From: Algoriphagus sp. PAP.12
GTDB taxonomy: Bacteria; Bacteroidota; Bacteroidia; Cytophagales; Cyclobacteriaceae
Assembly: GCF_026652115.1 (NCBI RefSeq)
Contig: NZ_JAPPSQ010000002.1
Span: 124,001-188,000, forward strand
DNA: 64,000 nt
Direction of reading: 5' to 3'
Shown: positions 19,801 through 28,484 of the stretch, one piece after another
Position numbering within the stretch: the first letter of the stretch is position 1
Layout of the letters: each line of letters starts with the position of its first letter
Notes under the pieces: model-generated
Databases searched by the model: none
Told to the model about the DNA's origin: nothing
Seen by the model: the letters and a program-made list of their open reading frames with translations, nothing else
Position numbers and translations under genes: made by a program

Positions 19801-20002
19801 CAGAATTAGAAGAAGGAGCAGTTATACTATAGCCACCATCTGCATCGGTAGCAACACCTGTTGTGGTACCTTTGACCAGCACAGTCACTCCGGGAAGAGA
19901 CAGTCCATCAGCAGCAGAGTTCACGGTACCTTTGACCGTGACTTGTGCATGAACCATTCCTGCCAAGAGGAAAAGCCAAATCGGTAATAGTTTTTTCATC
20001 AT
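16844..20002 (-). CDS. SusC/RagA-family TonB-linked outer-membrane transporter
   Basis: 1052 residues. A signal peptide (cut after MVHAQ) is followed by a carboxypeptidase-regulatory-like domain (about 22-100, VTVKGTVNSAADGLSLPGVT), then the TonB box/plug region (DEVVVVGYGTMKKRDMSSA and the plug with INIRGINSIGG-like sequence) and a 22-strand barrel ending in ...MYTISLGIDF. These are the SusC features: TonB-dependent import of oligosaccharides across the outer membrane with its SusD lid. The start is one of two adjacent ATG codons (20002 or 19999). A 354-base gene-free region precedes it and is the probable regulated promoter of the susCD operon. Confidence 0.95.
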   Translation of the reverse strand: MMKKLLPIWLFLLAGMVHAQVTVKGTVNSAADGLSLPGVTVLVKGTTTGVATDADGGYSITAPSSNSVLVFSFIGFKSQEIQVGNQTVIDVNLEEDMSSLDEVVVVGYGTMKKRDMSSAQVSVSSEDIERTVNTTIEQALQGRAAGVYVTQNTGAPGGGISVNIRGINSIGGTNEPLYVIDGVQIQPQTVSYGNTSSTNPLAGLNPSDIESMEVLQGPSATAIYGSRGTNGVIMITTKRGKSGDTKISYNYLFSLQDKPEPLEVMNLQQYATMTNEINEISGGEPPAAFLDPSLLGPGTDWQNALFKTAALNKHTLNLNGGNDKTQFYISGEYFNQEGVAIGSGFERYSMRVNLDNQTRKWLKLGVNLQLFHTDEQLATGSSDVISNAIQMAPNIPVTNPDGSWGGADPINGSSLQFTPLNPIALANLLDRNYKRRGALGGFNVEVDIIEGLKFRTMVNGNVNYNNGHFFTPTYTLGVISNDVNQLTKNSDNSFYWNWNQILTYSKTFGKHSIDAMVSHEAQASQYEFMNASRVNFPSNDLPELGLGSAQGATNSGGAGHWAMESYFGRVNYTFNEKYIILGAFRADGSANFGPENRWGYFPSVSAAWRVSEENFLNDVEWMDELKIRFETGLTGNQGNANAIFAPLSSPSIPTPWGGGFLVSRFGNPSLKWEETQTYNVGFNLNMFNNRIQLEGDFYLKKTDNLLLPNPLPWYMGTSAEGSIGTPTVNIGALENRGFGITINTINIDNRASGFSWTSNFNFSGFKTKVTQFFSQTAFIDRTAWYMNDFTQRAVIGQAPWMFYGYVSDGLFQSLEEVESSARPVDNSGSPLPVGEDGIYVGDIKFKDLNGDGVIDERDQTFIGNPWPKLTFGTTQQFSYKNFTLDILLTGAVGNDIYNFNRFRNIAPNNIYLGRNMLAETYDYARIEMDESGNPFIVNSDTNIPRITVTDLNGNSTRISDKYVEDGSFVRLKNIQLSYNIPSELLGGQNVIRGGRLMVGVQNAFTWTKYKGYDPEVGAYVGNNVSAENQLIGVDFARYPQTRMYTISLGIDF

Positions 20003-20356
20003 AAAGGGTTTAATTGTTTAAACTAGGTAATAGGTTTTTCGAGGGAAAAGGCCTCAAATAAAAATGCTGTGAATTGGGAGAAGATCGGATATTCATAGTG
20101 TTTAAAGCTGGTTGTAAATGGGCTTAGCAAACACCAAAAAATTGAACAAGATCCGTTAAGAGAAGGCAATGCTTCAAAAAGATTCAAGACTGGATTTTGG
20201 GTTTACTAATTGTTCAGGGAAAGTAGAATACTAATCCTTCGAAGAGGGGATTCAAATGTTTTTAATAAGGGTAACAAATGTTAACTCCATGTTAAATCGG
20301 CCTAAAAACGATTTAATAGCCATTTTTTCTTACTCAATTGTGAACCTTTAAAAATT
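20003..20356 (-). promoter_or_regulatory. Upstream region of the susC operon
   Basis: 354 bases without a gene between the GH5 gene and susC, the longest gap in the locus and the expected place for binding by the hybrid two-component regulator. It contains a perfect 8-bp inverted repeat TTAAATCG/CGATTTAA (20292-20299 with 20309-20316). No exact TAnnTTTG box on the minus strand and no terminator with a T-tract in the direction of transcription were seen. Confidence 0.4.
20292..20316. repeat. Perfect inverted repeat upstream of susC
   Basis: TTAAATCG and CGATTTAA flank a 9-base spacer about 290 bases before the susC start. It may be an operator half-site pair or a weak transcript end; no T-tract follows on the minus strand. 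Confidence 0.4.
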
Positions 20357-21355
20357 TCAATTTCCAAAATATCGGTTTTCAATTTGATCACTTCTTAAAT
20401 ACTCACGAATATATTTTCCCCAAATATTCAAGTCATCTTCCTCCCATCTTCCAAAAGAGGAAGCGGATTTAAGAAGCATAGAACAAGTTTCATCTTTATC
20501 TGAAATGGACCAGGCAATTCTGCTAATAGCCATGGCGTCCATCCATTCAGTCCAAGCCTTCCAAGAAGCCCAATCAATTGGTCCATTCCCATCGGAATTC
20601 ATTCCTGCACTTTCCGAGACGAAAATTGGCAAACCGCTTTCCAAGGCCTTATTGGCTTTGCTTCGTAAAGACTCCTGATGGGTTCCAGCATAAAAATGTA
20701 ATACATACATCAAATTACTAAACCCAGTAAGCGGGTGATCAGAAACTACATCCACATCCTGGCTCCAAGTGGGAGTACCCACTAAAATGAGGTTATCTAA
20801 ATCATACTTTCGAATCTCGTGAATTACTTTTTCACTGTAATCTTTGATTTCACTCCATTCCAATTCCACTGGTTCATTGAAAATCTCATAGATAACATGA
20901 GGTGACTCCCCATACTTTTGCGCCATTTTCCCAAAAAACTCTATGGCTTCTTTCTCAACCAAATGGTGACTATGCCAATCTATGATCACATATATATTTT
21001 CAGCAATTGCAGCATCCACAACAGCTTGGATTTTTTCCAGAGCAAATTCTGGATTTTCTAAAAATCCTTTGGAAACATCAACACCGATAGATGCTCTTAC
21101 AACCTGAGCATTCCAATCATTCTTGAGCCAAGAAACCGTTGATGTATTGTAAAACCTAGGCCACCAATTATGCCAGCCTAAACTAACTCCCTTCAGAATT
21201 ACGGGCTTTCCATCTTCACCTACTAACTGGCTTCCTTCTACGCGAAGGGCACCTGGAAACACTTTTTCAAAGTCCGATATAGTGTCTTTTGCAAATGCCT
21301 GGAAAATGGACAATTGAAAGAAAATTAGTCCAAAAAGGGTTAAGAAGGTTTTCAT
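20357..21355 (-). CDS. GH5 endoglucanase (cellulase)
   Basis: 332 residues: signal peptide (cut after AFA, about residue 22) and one (beta/alpha)8 GH5 domain with no accessory modules. Conserved elements are GWHNWWPRFYN near strand 1, VVRASIG, IIDWHSH (strand 4), IYEIFNEP with the acid/base Glu161, YVLHFYAGTH, and PIFVSESAG with the nucleophile Glu248. The pattern is closest to subfamily-2-like cellulases (retaining endo-beta-1,4-glucanases), although SESAG replaces the more usual TEWG/TEFG around the nucleophile. It lies between the regulator and susC; a soluble periplasmic or secreted product is predicted because there is no lipobox. Confidence 0.9.
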   Translation of the reverse strand: MKTFLTLFGLIFFQLSIFQAFAKDTISDFEKVFPGALRVEGSQLVGEDGKPVILKGVSLGWHNWWPRFYNTSTVSWLKNDWNAQVVRASIGVDVSKGFLENPEFALEKIQAVVDAAIAENIYVIIDWHSHHLVEKEAIEFFGKMAQKYGESPHVIYEIFNEPVELEWSEIKDYSEKVIHEIRKYDLDNLILVGTPTWSQDVDVVSDHPLTGFSNLMYVLHFYAGTHQESLRSKANKALESGLPIFVSESAGMNSDGNGPIDWASWKAWTEWMDAMAISRIAWSISDKDETCSMLLKSASSFGRWEEDDLNIWGKYIREYLRSDQIENRYFGN

Positions 21356-21457
21356 TTTTTGGGTAGGTTAATTGGACTCAATGTTAGAACCATTTTCCAA
21401 AAATGAAGGGGAAGGAATGTTTCGATATTGGGGGATAAATCGTAAAACCTTAAATCT

Positions 21458-24400
21458 TTATAAATTTGAGGAATATTCGGAAGGTAGCACGCCAAATTCA
21501 TTTTTAAACTGCTTGGTGAAGTATTTGGCATTGTTGTACCCCACCATATAAGCTACCTCATTGACATTAAGCTGACTTTTCAATAGAAGCTGGGCAGCTC
21601 TTTGCAATCGTATTAAGCGAATAAATTCGATAGGGCTTTTCCCGGTCAGAGATTGGAGTTTTTTATAAAGATGTACCCGACTCATACCTAACTCTCTTGC
21701 CAGAAACTCCACTGAGAATTCAGAGTCATCCAGATGTTTTTCCACTAAAGTAACTGCCTTTTGAATCAACTGCTCATCCAAAGAAGTTACTTCAACAGAA
21801 GATGCATTTACTTGAATCAACTTCCTATTCTGTTCTTGAAATGCCTTTCTTTCCTTTAAGAGGTTTTTTATAGAAAGTTGAAGTACTTCCAGATTGAATG
21901 GCTTAGTTAGATAAAGATTACAGCCACTATCCAATCCCTGAAGCATTTGTTCCTCGGATTTTTTAGCTGTCAACAAAATCACAGGAATATGTGACGTACT
22001 GATATCCGATTTGACGTTTTGACAAAACTCATTTCCATCCATAACTGGCATCATGAGGTCAGAAATAATCAAATCCGGAATTTGTTGTTTTGCAATTTCC
22101 CAAGCTTCAGCTCCATTAGAGGCCAATAAAACTTGGTAATTATCAGACAAACAATCTTTGAGATAGGTACGGAAATCTGCATGATCCTCAGCAATCAAAA
22201 CTACTTCTTTTTGATTTTTGGTCAATTCGTCCAACATCTCTTCCCGCTCCTCCAATTCTTCCAAATGAATGAGAGTCAGAGGAATTTGAAGAATAAAAGT
22301 AGATCCAACATTCTCCTCACTTTGAACAAATACCTCTCCTTTCATTATCCTAACAAAATCCCAAACCAAAGAAAGACCTATCCCACTCCCCTGATTCAAT
22401 TGATTGGTAGGGGCATCTGTAGAATAAAAGCGATCAAAAATCCTCTGCTGATTTTTGGGAGAAATTCCTACTCCAGAGTCAGAAACGGACAATTCCATCA
22501 TCACCTTTTCTTCGTCTTCTTGATGGAGTTCCAGTTTTACTTTGATCACTCCATCTTCAAAGGTGAATTTGAATGCATTTGAAAGAAGATTGAAAATCAC
22601 TTTTTCCAATTTATCTGCATCGAAAATCACCTGCTTGGATTCTACATTACTTTCAAATAGGAGTTCTTTATTCTGATTTTCAGACAATTCCTTGAAATCA
22701 AAGACTACATCTTTAACAAAATTGACAATATCTCCTTCACTTGGATGAAATGCAATCGCACCTTTTTCGATGTTTTTGACATCCAAAAGCTGATTGATCA
22801 GCTTTAATAATCTTCTGGCATTTCGCTGAATAATCTCATAATGAGTTTTCAGATTTTTATCATCCGTTGTCGAAAGCAAATGATCTGCGGGAGTCAAAAT
22901 CAAAGAAAGTGGAGTTCTAAATTCATGACTGAGATTGGTGAAAAATTTGGTTTTTAATCGATCCAACTCTTGGATTCTTTTGGTTTCCAGAAGGGTCTGC
23001 TGTCTTTCAAACTGTTCTTTCTGCCTCCTTATCAGCTGATTTCTTGAATAGATTATAACTGCTACCAAAACCAAAAGGTATAGAAAATAGGCAATTGGAG
23101 TTCTCCAGAAAGGGGCTAAAACCCTAATTTTCAAGTCAAATTCTTGAGGACTCCATCCTTCCAATACACTCCCTGGCTGAACTATCAATGTATAGTTTCC
23201 AGGGTCAAGATTCGTGAAATTTACCCGAGAAACATTTTCATCCAAATAAATCCAATCATCATTAAAACCTTCCAGCTTGTAGCGGTATTTATTCTTTTCT
23301 GGATACAAAAAATTCAACGCACTGAACCCTATTGAAAACATATTTTCATCATGTCTCAAAACAAGTTCATCGGTATATTGAAGATTCTTTTGGAGCAAAG
23401 CTCTTTTCCCAAACATCTCCCCAACTTCAACTTCATTGTTGAAAAGGAATAAGTCGGTGAAAACGACTTTTGGATAGTTTTGCTCAAAGGCGAAATTCTC
23501 GGACCTGAAAATATTATATCCATTGGGTCCTCCGAAAATAAATTCACCCTCTTTCGTTCTGATTGCCGAATTTTTATTGAAAAGTGAAGCTTGTAAACCA
23601 TCTTTCTGATCGAAATTCTGAAAAGAAATACCAAACGGTTTCTTGCTTCTATCCACCTCAGCATAGCTGATTCCTTTCTGGCTACTAATCCACAAATTCC
23701 CTTTTTGATCTTCCAAAAGATCTACCAAATAGGCCGAAGGAAGTCCTGAATCAGTGGAGTATTGAAAAAAAGTAGAATCTTGGCTATCAAAATAATGAAG
23801 CCCATTAATAGTGGTCAGCCATAAAACCCCTTTAGAATCCACAAAAAGATCAGTGATATTAGGTTCTCCAAGCCCTTCGCCCGTTTCTTCAGAAAAGTAC
23901 CTTTGAAAACCCGTTTCTAAATTCAACACATTCAAACCGCTTCCACCTGAAACCCAAATATTTCCGGCAGTATCCTCTGCAAAACCAGTGATGTACTGAT
24001 TATGTATAAAATAGGGAGCATCACCGGTTTTGAAGCTTGTAAATGAATTTCTACTGGAATCCAATATAGCTAGTCCAGAACGAAGAGTCCCTATCCAAAG
24101 CCTTTGTTTGCTGTCCTCAAATACTTTCCAAACATTTGGTCCTGGGATACTATTTTCCCCTTCTCCTTTAAATTGATAAGACTGAAAATTTTCACCATCA
24201 AAACTGCCAAGTCCATTAAGGTAGGTCCCAATCCAGAGAACTCCTCTTTTATCCATTGTCATATCGACAATGACATCTCCAACCAGGCTATTTGGATTAG
24301 TAGGTGAGCTCAGAAATTGCCGATAAGATCCGGTCTTTCTATTTTCAAATAATAGTCCTCCTCCATTGGTACCGATAAAAAGATTACCAAGGCTATCTTC

Positions 24401-25573
24401 CACAAATGCATTTACATCATTGTATGGTAGAGAATTGGAATTGGTCAGATTTTTCTGAATATGAGAAAACTTCAGAAGTCCAGGATGATAATATGACACT
24501 CCTCTTTTGTGAGTACCAACCCATAATATCCCCTCTTTATCCTTGTAAAGTGCATAAACAACATTTTGAGGAGAGTCTTCATCATTAGGATTCTGATCAT
24601 ATAGATATTCTATTTCTCTTTTCTTCTTGTTGAGAATATTGATTCCTCCATGATCTGTTCCTAACCAAATTTCCCCTTTGACATTTTCAGAAATGGCCTT
24701 CACCATGTTATTATTCAACTTCAATGGAGAGGTCGAACTAGTGATTTGTTCTGTTTCCAGTGTAAGCCCTTGAACCCAAATCAATCCCAAATCTCTATCT
24801 GGGTCAAAAATCCACCCGTCTCCATCAGAATCGATCATCAATTCAAAATTGGAAACACCAAAGTTCTTTTGTTCTTTGATCCAAATAGAGCGAGTAACAA
24901 TCAGCCTATTCGGATCGACCAAATCTAAATACCCATCTCTACTCAAAACCCATATCAAACCGTCTGAATTTTCCTGAACTGATGCTATCCTATCAGAAGA
25001 TAAACCGCCGGATTCTTTGGAAGAGGAAAGGAAGCGGGATTCTCCACTTTCGGGATCAAATACAGTAATTCCTTTTTCAGGGTGAGTAAACCAAAACCGG
25101 TTTTGACGGTCTTGTATAATTATGCCAATGGAGTCAGATGCAAATTCTATCCGATTGCCAACCAGGGAAAGGCCGCGGTGGATTTGCTCCAACATAGGGT
25201 CATATAAATCAAACTGACCATTTACATTTTTAATCCAAAGCAGTCCAAAAGGACCGTTGAACAGTTTTTGAATGCTATTATGGCTTAGTGAAAGGCTATC
25301 TCCTGAGTTTAAAAAAGTTTTGATCCGTGTGCCATCATAGCGATAAAGTCCATACCCAGTTCCAAACCATACCATTTCATCAGGTCCTCTGACAATAGAC
25401 ATGACATTGGAGTTGGACAAGCCCAAATCCGGATCTAGACTTCTGAAAACAAGGTTGTCGGGTTTTTGTTGGGCATACAAAGTTCCCCACCCTAAAAGCA
25501 AAATGAAAAAACAATATGTAATTTTTGCTTTCAACAAATTTCTTCCCGGTTTTGATTTTTTACAAATACCCAC
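21458..25573 (-). CDS. Hybrid two-component system regulator (one-protein HTCS)
   Basis: 1371 residues, typical HTCS length. The order is signal anchor, periplasmic two-propeller sensor of Reg_prop repeats (about 40-740; IWVGTHKRGVSYY, LWIGTLRSGLAIL), Y_Y_Y domain (about 745-815), transmembrane helix (about 824-845), HisKA with SHEFRTP (His883), HATPase, receiver with Asp1172 in ISDLMMPVMDG, and an AraC-type double HTH (about 1265-1371). In Bacteroidota such proteins bind an oligosaccharide in the periplasm and activate the adjacent locus. The start is a GTG that sits immediately after the xylA terminator; a TTG at 25534 would also yield a good signal peptide. Confidence 0.95.
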   Translation of the reverse strand: MGICKKSKPGRNLLKAKITYCFFILLLGWGTLYAQQKPDNLVFRSLDPDLGLSNSNVMSIVRGPDEMVWFGTGYGLYRYDGTRIKTFLNSGDSLSLSHNSIQKLFNGPFGLLWIKNVNGQFDLYDPMLEQIHRGLSLVGNRIEFASDSIGIIIQDRQNRFWFTHPEKGITVFDPESGESRFLSSSKESGGLSSDRIASVQENSDGLIWVLSRDGYLDLVDPNRLIVTRSIWIKEQKNFGVSNFELMIDSDGDGWIFDPDRDLGLIWVQGLTLETEQITSSTSPLKLNNNMVKAISENVKGEIWLGTDHGGINILNKKKREIEYLYDQNPNDEDSPQNVVYALYKDKEGILWVGTHKRGVSYYHPGLLKFSHIQKNLTNSNSLPYNDVNAFVEDSLGNLFIGTNGGGLLFENRKTGSYRQFLSSPTNPNSLVGDVIVDMTMDKRGVLWIGTYLNGLGSFDGENFQSYQFKGEGENSIPGPNVWKVFEDSKQRLWIGTLRSGLAILDSSRNSFTSFKTGDAPYFIHNQYITGFAEDTAGNIWVSGGSGLNVLNLETGFQRYFSEETGEGLGEPNITDLFVDSKGVLWLTTINGLHYFDSQDSTFFQYSTDSGLPSAYLVDLLEDQKGNLWISSQKGISYAEVDRSKKPFGISFQNFDQKDGLQASLFNKNSAIRTKEGEFIFGGPNGYNIFRSENFAFEQNYPKVVFTDLFLFNNEVEVGEMFGKRALLQKNLQYTDELVLRHDENMFSIGFSALNFLYPEKNKYRYKLEGFNDDWIYLDENVSRVNFTNLDPGNYTLIVQPGSVLEGWSPQEFDLKIRVLAPFWRTPIAYFLYLLVLVAVIIYSRNQLIRRQKEQFERQQTLLETKRIQELDRLKTKFFTNLSHEFRTPLSLILTPADHLLSTTDDKNLKTHYEIIQRNARRLLKLINQLLDVKNIEKGAIAFHPSEGDIVNFVKDVVFDFKELSENQNKELLFESNVESKQVIFDADKLEKVIFNLLSNAFKFTFEDGVIKVKLELHQEDEEKVMMELSVSDSGVGISPKNQQRIFDRFYSTDAPTNQLNQGSGIGLSLVWDFVRIMKGEVFVQSEENVGSTFILQIPLTLIHLEELEEREEMLDELTKNQKEVVLIAEDHADFRTYLKDCLSDNYQVLLASNGAEAWEIAKQQIPDLIISDLMMPVMDGNEFCQNVKSDISTSHIPVILLTAKKSEEQMLQGLDSGCNLYLTKPFNLEVLQLSIKNLLKERKAFQEQNRKLIQVNASSVEVTSLDEQLIQKAVTLVEKHLDDSEFSVEFLARELGMSRVHLYKKLQSLTGKSPIEFIRLIRLQRAAQLLLKSQLNVNEVAYMVGYNNAKYFTKQFKNEFGVLPSEYSSNL

Positions 25574-25610
25574 TGAATAAAAAGTCTGGCACCTTTGCAG
25601 GGCCAGACTT
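25574..25610 (-). terminator. Terminator of the xylose isomerase operon
   Basis: A 9-bp perfect stem AAGTCTGGC/GCCAGACTT (25582-25590 with 25602-25610), 11-base loop, then TTTTTATT on the minus strand. It lies 24 bases past the xylA stop and directly abuts the GTG start of the HTCS gene, so HTCS expression needs read-through or its own very short leader. Confidence 0.8.
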
Positions 25611-25633
25611 TATAGATATAGGTTAATTAGTAT

Positions 25634-26947
25634 TTAGATAAATCTATTCAATAGATTTTCATAGTATTCTTGCTTACCGCTGATTTGAGTTGGTTCACCT
25701 GCCTCAGCAGCATAATTTCTCAAATCTTCCAAAGTCAATTTGCCCTCTTCGAAATCTTTTCCTTTTCCGGCATCATAACTTGAGTAACGTTGCTTTCTTC
25801 TCTCTAGATAATCAGATTTCTCTAAGATATCAGATGCGATCAACATACCTCTTGCAAAGGCATCCATACTTCCGATATGCGCTAGGAACAAGTCATCCAT
25901 ATCTGTTGAGTTTCTTCTGATTTTGGCGTCAAAGTTAACACCACCACCTTGAAGACCACCTGAAGTCAAGATTACCAACATTGCTTCGGTCAATTCCTGA
26001 AGGTTCAATGCAAATTGGTCGGTATCCCATCCATTTTGGTAATCACCTCTGTTGGCATCGATACTTCCAAGCATACCTGCATCTGCAGCTACTTGTAGCT
26101 CATGTTGGAAAGTATGTCCAGCCAAAGTCGCATGGTTCACTTCGATATTCAATTTGAAATCTTTGTCTAATCCATGATTTCTCAAGAATCCTACAACGGT
26201 AGCTGCATCATAGTCATACTGATGTTTGGTTGGTTCCATTGGCTTAGGCTCGATGAAGAAGGTTCCTTTGAAACCATTCTTTCTCGCATAATCTCGCGCC
26301 ATAGTCAGGAATTGAGCCAAATGCTCAGTCTCACGCTTCATGTCGGTATTAAGCAAAGACATATAACCTTCTCTACCACCCCAGAATACATAATTCTCTC
26401 CAGACAACTTGATTGTAGCATCAATGGAATTTTTCACCTGGGTACCTGCATAAGCCAATACATCAAAGTTAGGATTGGTCGAAGCCCCATTCATGTAGCG
26501 AGGGTTGCTAAATACATTTGCAGTTCCCCAAAGCAATTTCACTCCTGTTTCCTTTTGTTTTTCCAATGCATAATCCGTGATGATTTGCATTCTTTTCTCA
26601 TACTCAGCAACAGATGGTCCCTCATCTACCAAGTCCACATCGTGGAAACAGTAATAAGGAGCACCAATTTTAGTAATGAATTCAAAAGCAGCATCCATTT
26701 TATCCTTGGCTCTTTGCACTGGATCTGCACTTGTATCCCATGGATGAACAATCGTACCGGGTCCAAATGGATCAGCTCCGGTTGCACAGAAGGAGTGCCA
26801 GTAAGCAATAGCAAACTTGAAATGCTCCTTCATGGTTTTTCCACCGATTATGCGATTCTCGTCATAAAAACGAAATGCAAGTGGATTGTCGCTTTCTTTT
26901 CCTTCGAAAGGTATTTTGTCAATACCAGAAAAATAAGTCTTAGCCAT
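25634..26947 (-). CDS. xylA: Xylose isomerase
   Basis: Converts D-xylose to D-xylulose in the cytoplasm. 437 residues, the length of class II enzymes. Signature segments are all present: [34 protein letters not shown], the metal-binding [46 protein letters not shown] and [13 protein letters not shown]. The gene follows xylB by 33 bases and ends at a strong terminator. Its position inside the glucanase locus implies that xylose is one of the released sugars. Confidence 0.98.
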   Translation of the reverse strand: MAKTYFSGIDKIPFEGKESDNPLAFRFYDENRIIGGKTMKEHFKFAIAYWHSFCATGADPFGPGTIVHPWDTSADPVQRAKDKMDAAFEFITKIGAPYYCFHDVDLVDEGPSVAEYEKRMQIITDYALEKQKETGVKLLWGTANVFSNPRYMNGASTNPNFDVLAYAGTQVKNSIDATIKLSGENYVFWGGREGYMSLLNTDMKRETEHLAQFLTMARDYARKNGFKGTFFIEPKPMEPTKHQYDYDAATVVGFLRNHGLDKDFKLNIEVNHATLAGHTFQHELQVAADAGMLGSIDANRGDYQNGWDTDQFALNLQELTEAMLVILTSGGLQGGGVNFDAKIRRNSTDMDDLFLAHIGSMDAFARGMLIASDILEKSDYLERRKQRYSSYDAGKGKDFEEGKLTLEDLRNYAAEAGEPTQISGKQEYYENLLNRFI

Positions 26948-26980
26948 AATAGGTTCTTAGGTTTAATTATTTTGTCACAA

Positions 26981-28483
26981 TTATAAGTTCATTTTTTGGA
27001 TACTTTCCAATTGGTTTTTCCAGCGGAGATAAACTTCTTCATAAGGTTCGAAGAAATTCTCGTTTGGTTCGAAAGTTTCCAACAAAGTCAATCCGGCAAA
27101 AGCCTCATCCTCAGACGAGAAAATACCGGCACCGATTCCAGCCCCTCTTGCGGCACCTTGAGCACCGTCTGTATCATATAATTCAAGATTTACCTGATTC
27201 ATATGGATAAAAGTCTTTCTGAAAATCGGACTCAAAAACATATTCGCTCTTCCAGCCTTTACTGTTTTCAAATCCAAGCCCATATCCTGCATGATTCTAA
27301 ACCCAAAGGTCAAGGCCGAAACGATTCCCTCTTGGGCCGCTCTGATCACATGCCTTTTATCATGTTTCAACAAGTCCAATCCCAATAGGTGGGCTCCGAC
27401 TTGCTTGTTTTGCATGATTCGTTCTGCTCCGTTTCCAAAAGGAATAAAGGATAGTTCTTCAGCCCCAATCCCGGCAGATGAAGCCAGGGTATTCATCTCA
27501 TCATAATCGATATGATTTCCTCCCATGACTTGCTTCAACCAGCTATTCAATATCCCCGTTCCATTCACACAAAGTAAAACTCCATAGGATGGCTTTTCTT
27601 TTTTATGGTTGACATGGACAAAAGTATTTACGCGGGATTTTGGATCATGGAGAGGTGTATCACAAACACCATAAACGGTTCCAGAAGTCCCCGCAGTTGT
27701 TGCCAATTCGCCTGGTTTCAATACTTGAAGTGAAAAGGCATTATTAGGCTGATCCCCAGCACGGTAAGACACCGGAACACCTTCTTCAATTCCACTTAGT
27801 ATGGAGCCAGCAGTATTTACTTTTCCCTGAATAGAATAGGAAGGAACTACCTCAGGAATCCAGTCAGGATTGATTCCATAATTGGAAAGCACTTGATCGC
27901 TGATTCCATTCTTTTGAAAATCCCAGAATATCCCTTCAGATAGTCCTGTTTCTGATGTCAAGATTTCTCCTGTCAATTTCATAGCAATAAAATCACCAGG
28001 GAGCATCATTTTATGAATTTTGGCAGCTGTTTCAGGCTCATTTTCGATCACCCATCTCAACTTGGAGGCAGTGAAATTACCTGGAGAATTCAAAAGATTA
28101 TTTAAACAATAATCCTCTCCTAGATTTTGAAAGGCCTTTTCTCCAATTCCCACTGCTCGGCTATCACACCAAATGATAGAAGGTCTCAAGACATTTTGAT
28201 CTTTGTCTACAATGACCAAACCATGCATCTGATAGGCAATCCCGATTCCCTTTAATTCACCTTTTTTGACTTCAGCTTTTTGATGGACAAATTTGCTTGC
28301 CTCCATCACATACTTCCACCACATCTCAGGATCTTGCTCGGCCCAACCGCTCTTAGGTGATTCTATGGGCAGTTCTTGATCAGGGAATGCTTTTGAAATA
28401 ATTGATTTTCCTGTATCTGCGTCTAATAAGGAAGCCTTTACTGAAGAACTTCCGATATCAAGACCTAATAATAGTTTTCTCAT
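26981..28483 (-). CDS. xylB: Xylulokinase
   Basis: Phosphorylates D-xylulose to xylulose 5-phosphate. The ATG at 28483 (MRKLLLGLDIGSSSVKASL) is preferred: the frame extends to a TTG at 28513, but that would overlap the transporter gene and precede the phosphate-1 motif by an unusual tail. The resulting 500 residues match FGGY-family kinases. LDIGSSS is the ATP phosphate loop, YQMHGLVIVD and IIWCDSRAV bind the sugar, and TTAGTSGTVYG is the adenosine/phosphate-2 region. It starts one base after the symporter stop, so the symporter, xylB and xylA are one operon. Confidence 0.97.
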   Translation of the reverse strand: MRKLLLGLDIGSSSVKASLLDADTGKSIISKAFPDQELPIESPKSGWAEQDPEMWWKYVMEASKFVHQKAEVKKGELKGIGIAYQMHGLVIVDKDQNVLRPSIIWCDSRAVGIGEKAFQNLGEDYCLNNLLNSPGNFTASKLRWVIENEPETAAKIHKMMLPGDFIAMKLTGEILTSETGLSEGIFWDFQKNGISDQVLSNYGINPDWIPEVVPSYSIQGKVNTAGSILSGIEEGVPVSYRAGDQPNNAFSLQVLKPGELATTAGTSGTVYGVCDTPLHDPKSRVNTFVHVNHKKEKPSYGVLLCVNGTGILNSWLKQVMGGNHIDYDEMNTLASSAGIGAEELSFIPFGNGAERIMQNKQVGAHLLGLDLLKHDKRHVIRAAQEGIVSALTFGFRIMQDMGLDLKTVKAGRANMFLSPIFRKTFIHMNQVNLELYDTDGAQGAARGAGIGAGIFSSEDEAFAGLTLLETFEPNENFFEPYEEVYLRWKNQLESIQKMNL

Positions 28484-28484
28484 T

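Noticed and set aside
26174..26986. 270-codon plus-strand frame opposite xylA
   Set aside because: It is antisense to a certain gene, has no domain features and arises from codon bias on the other strand.
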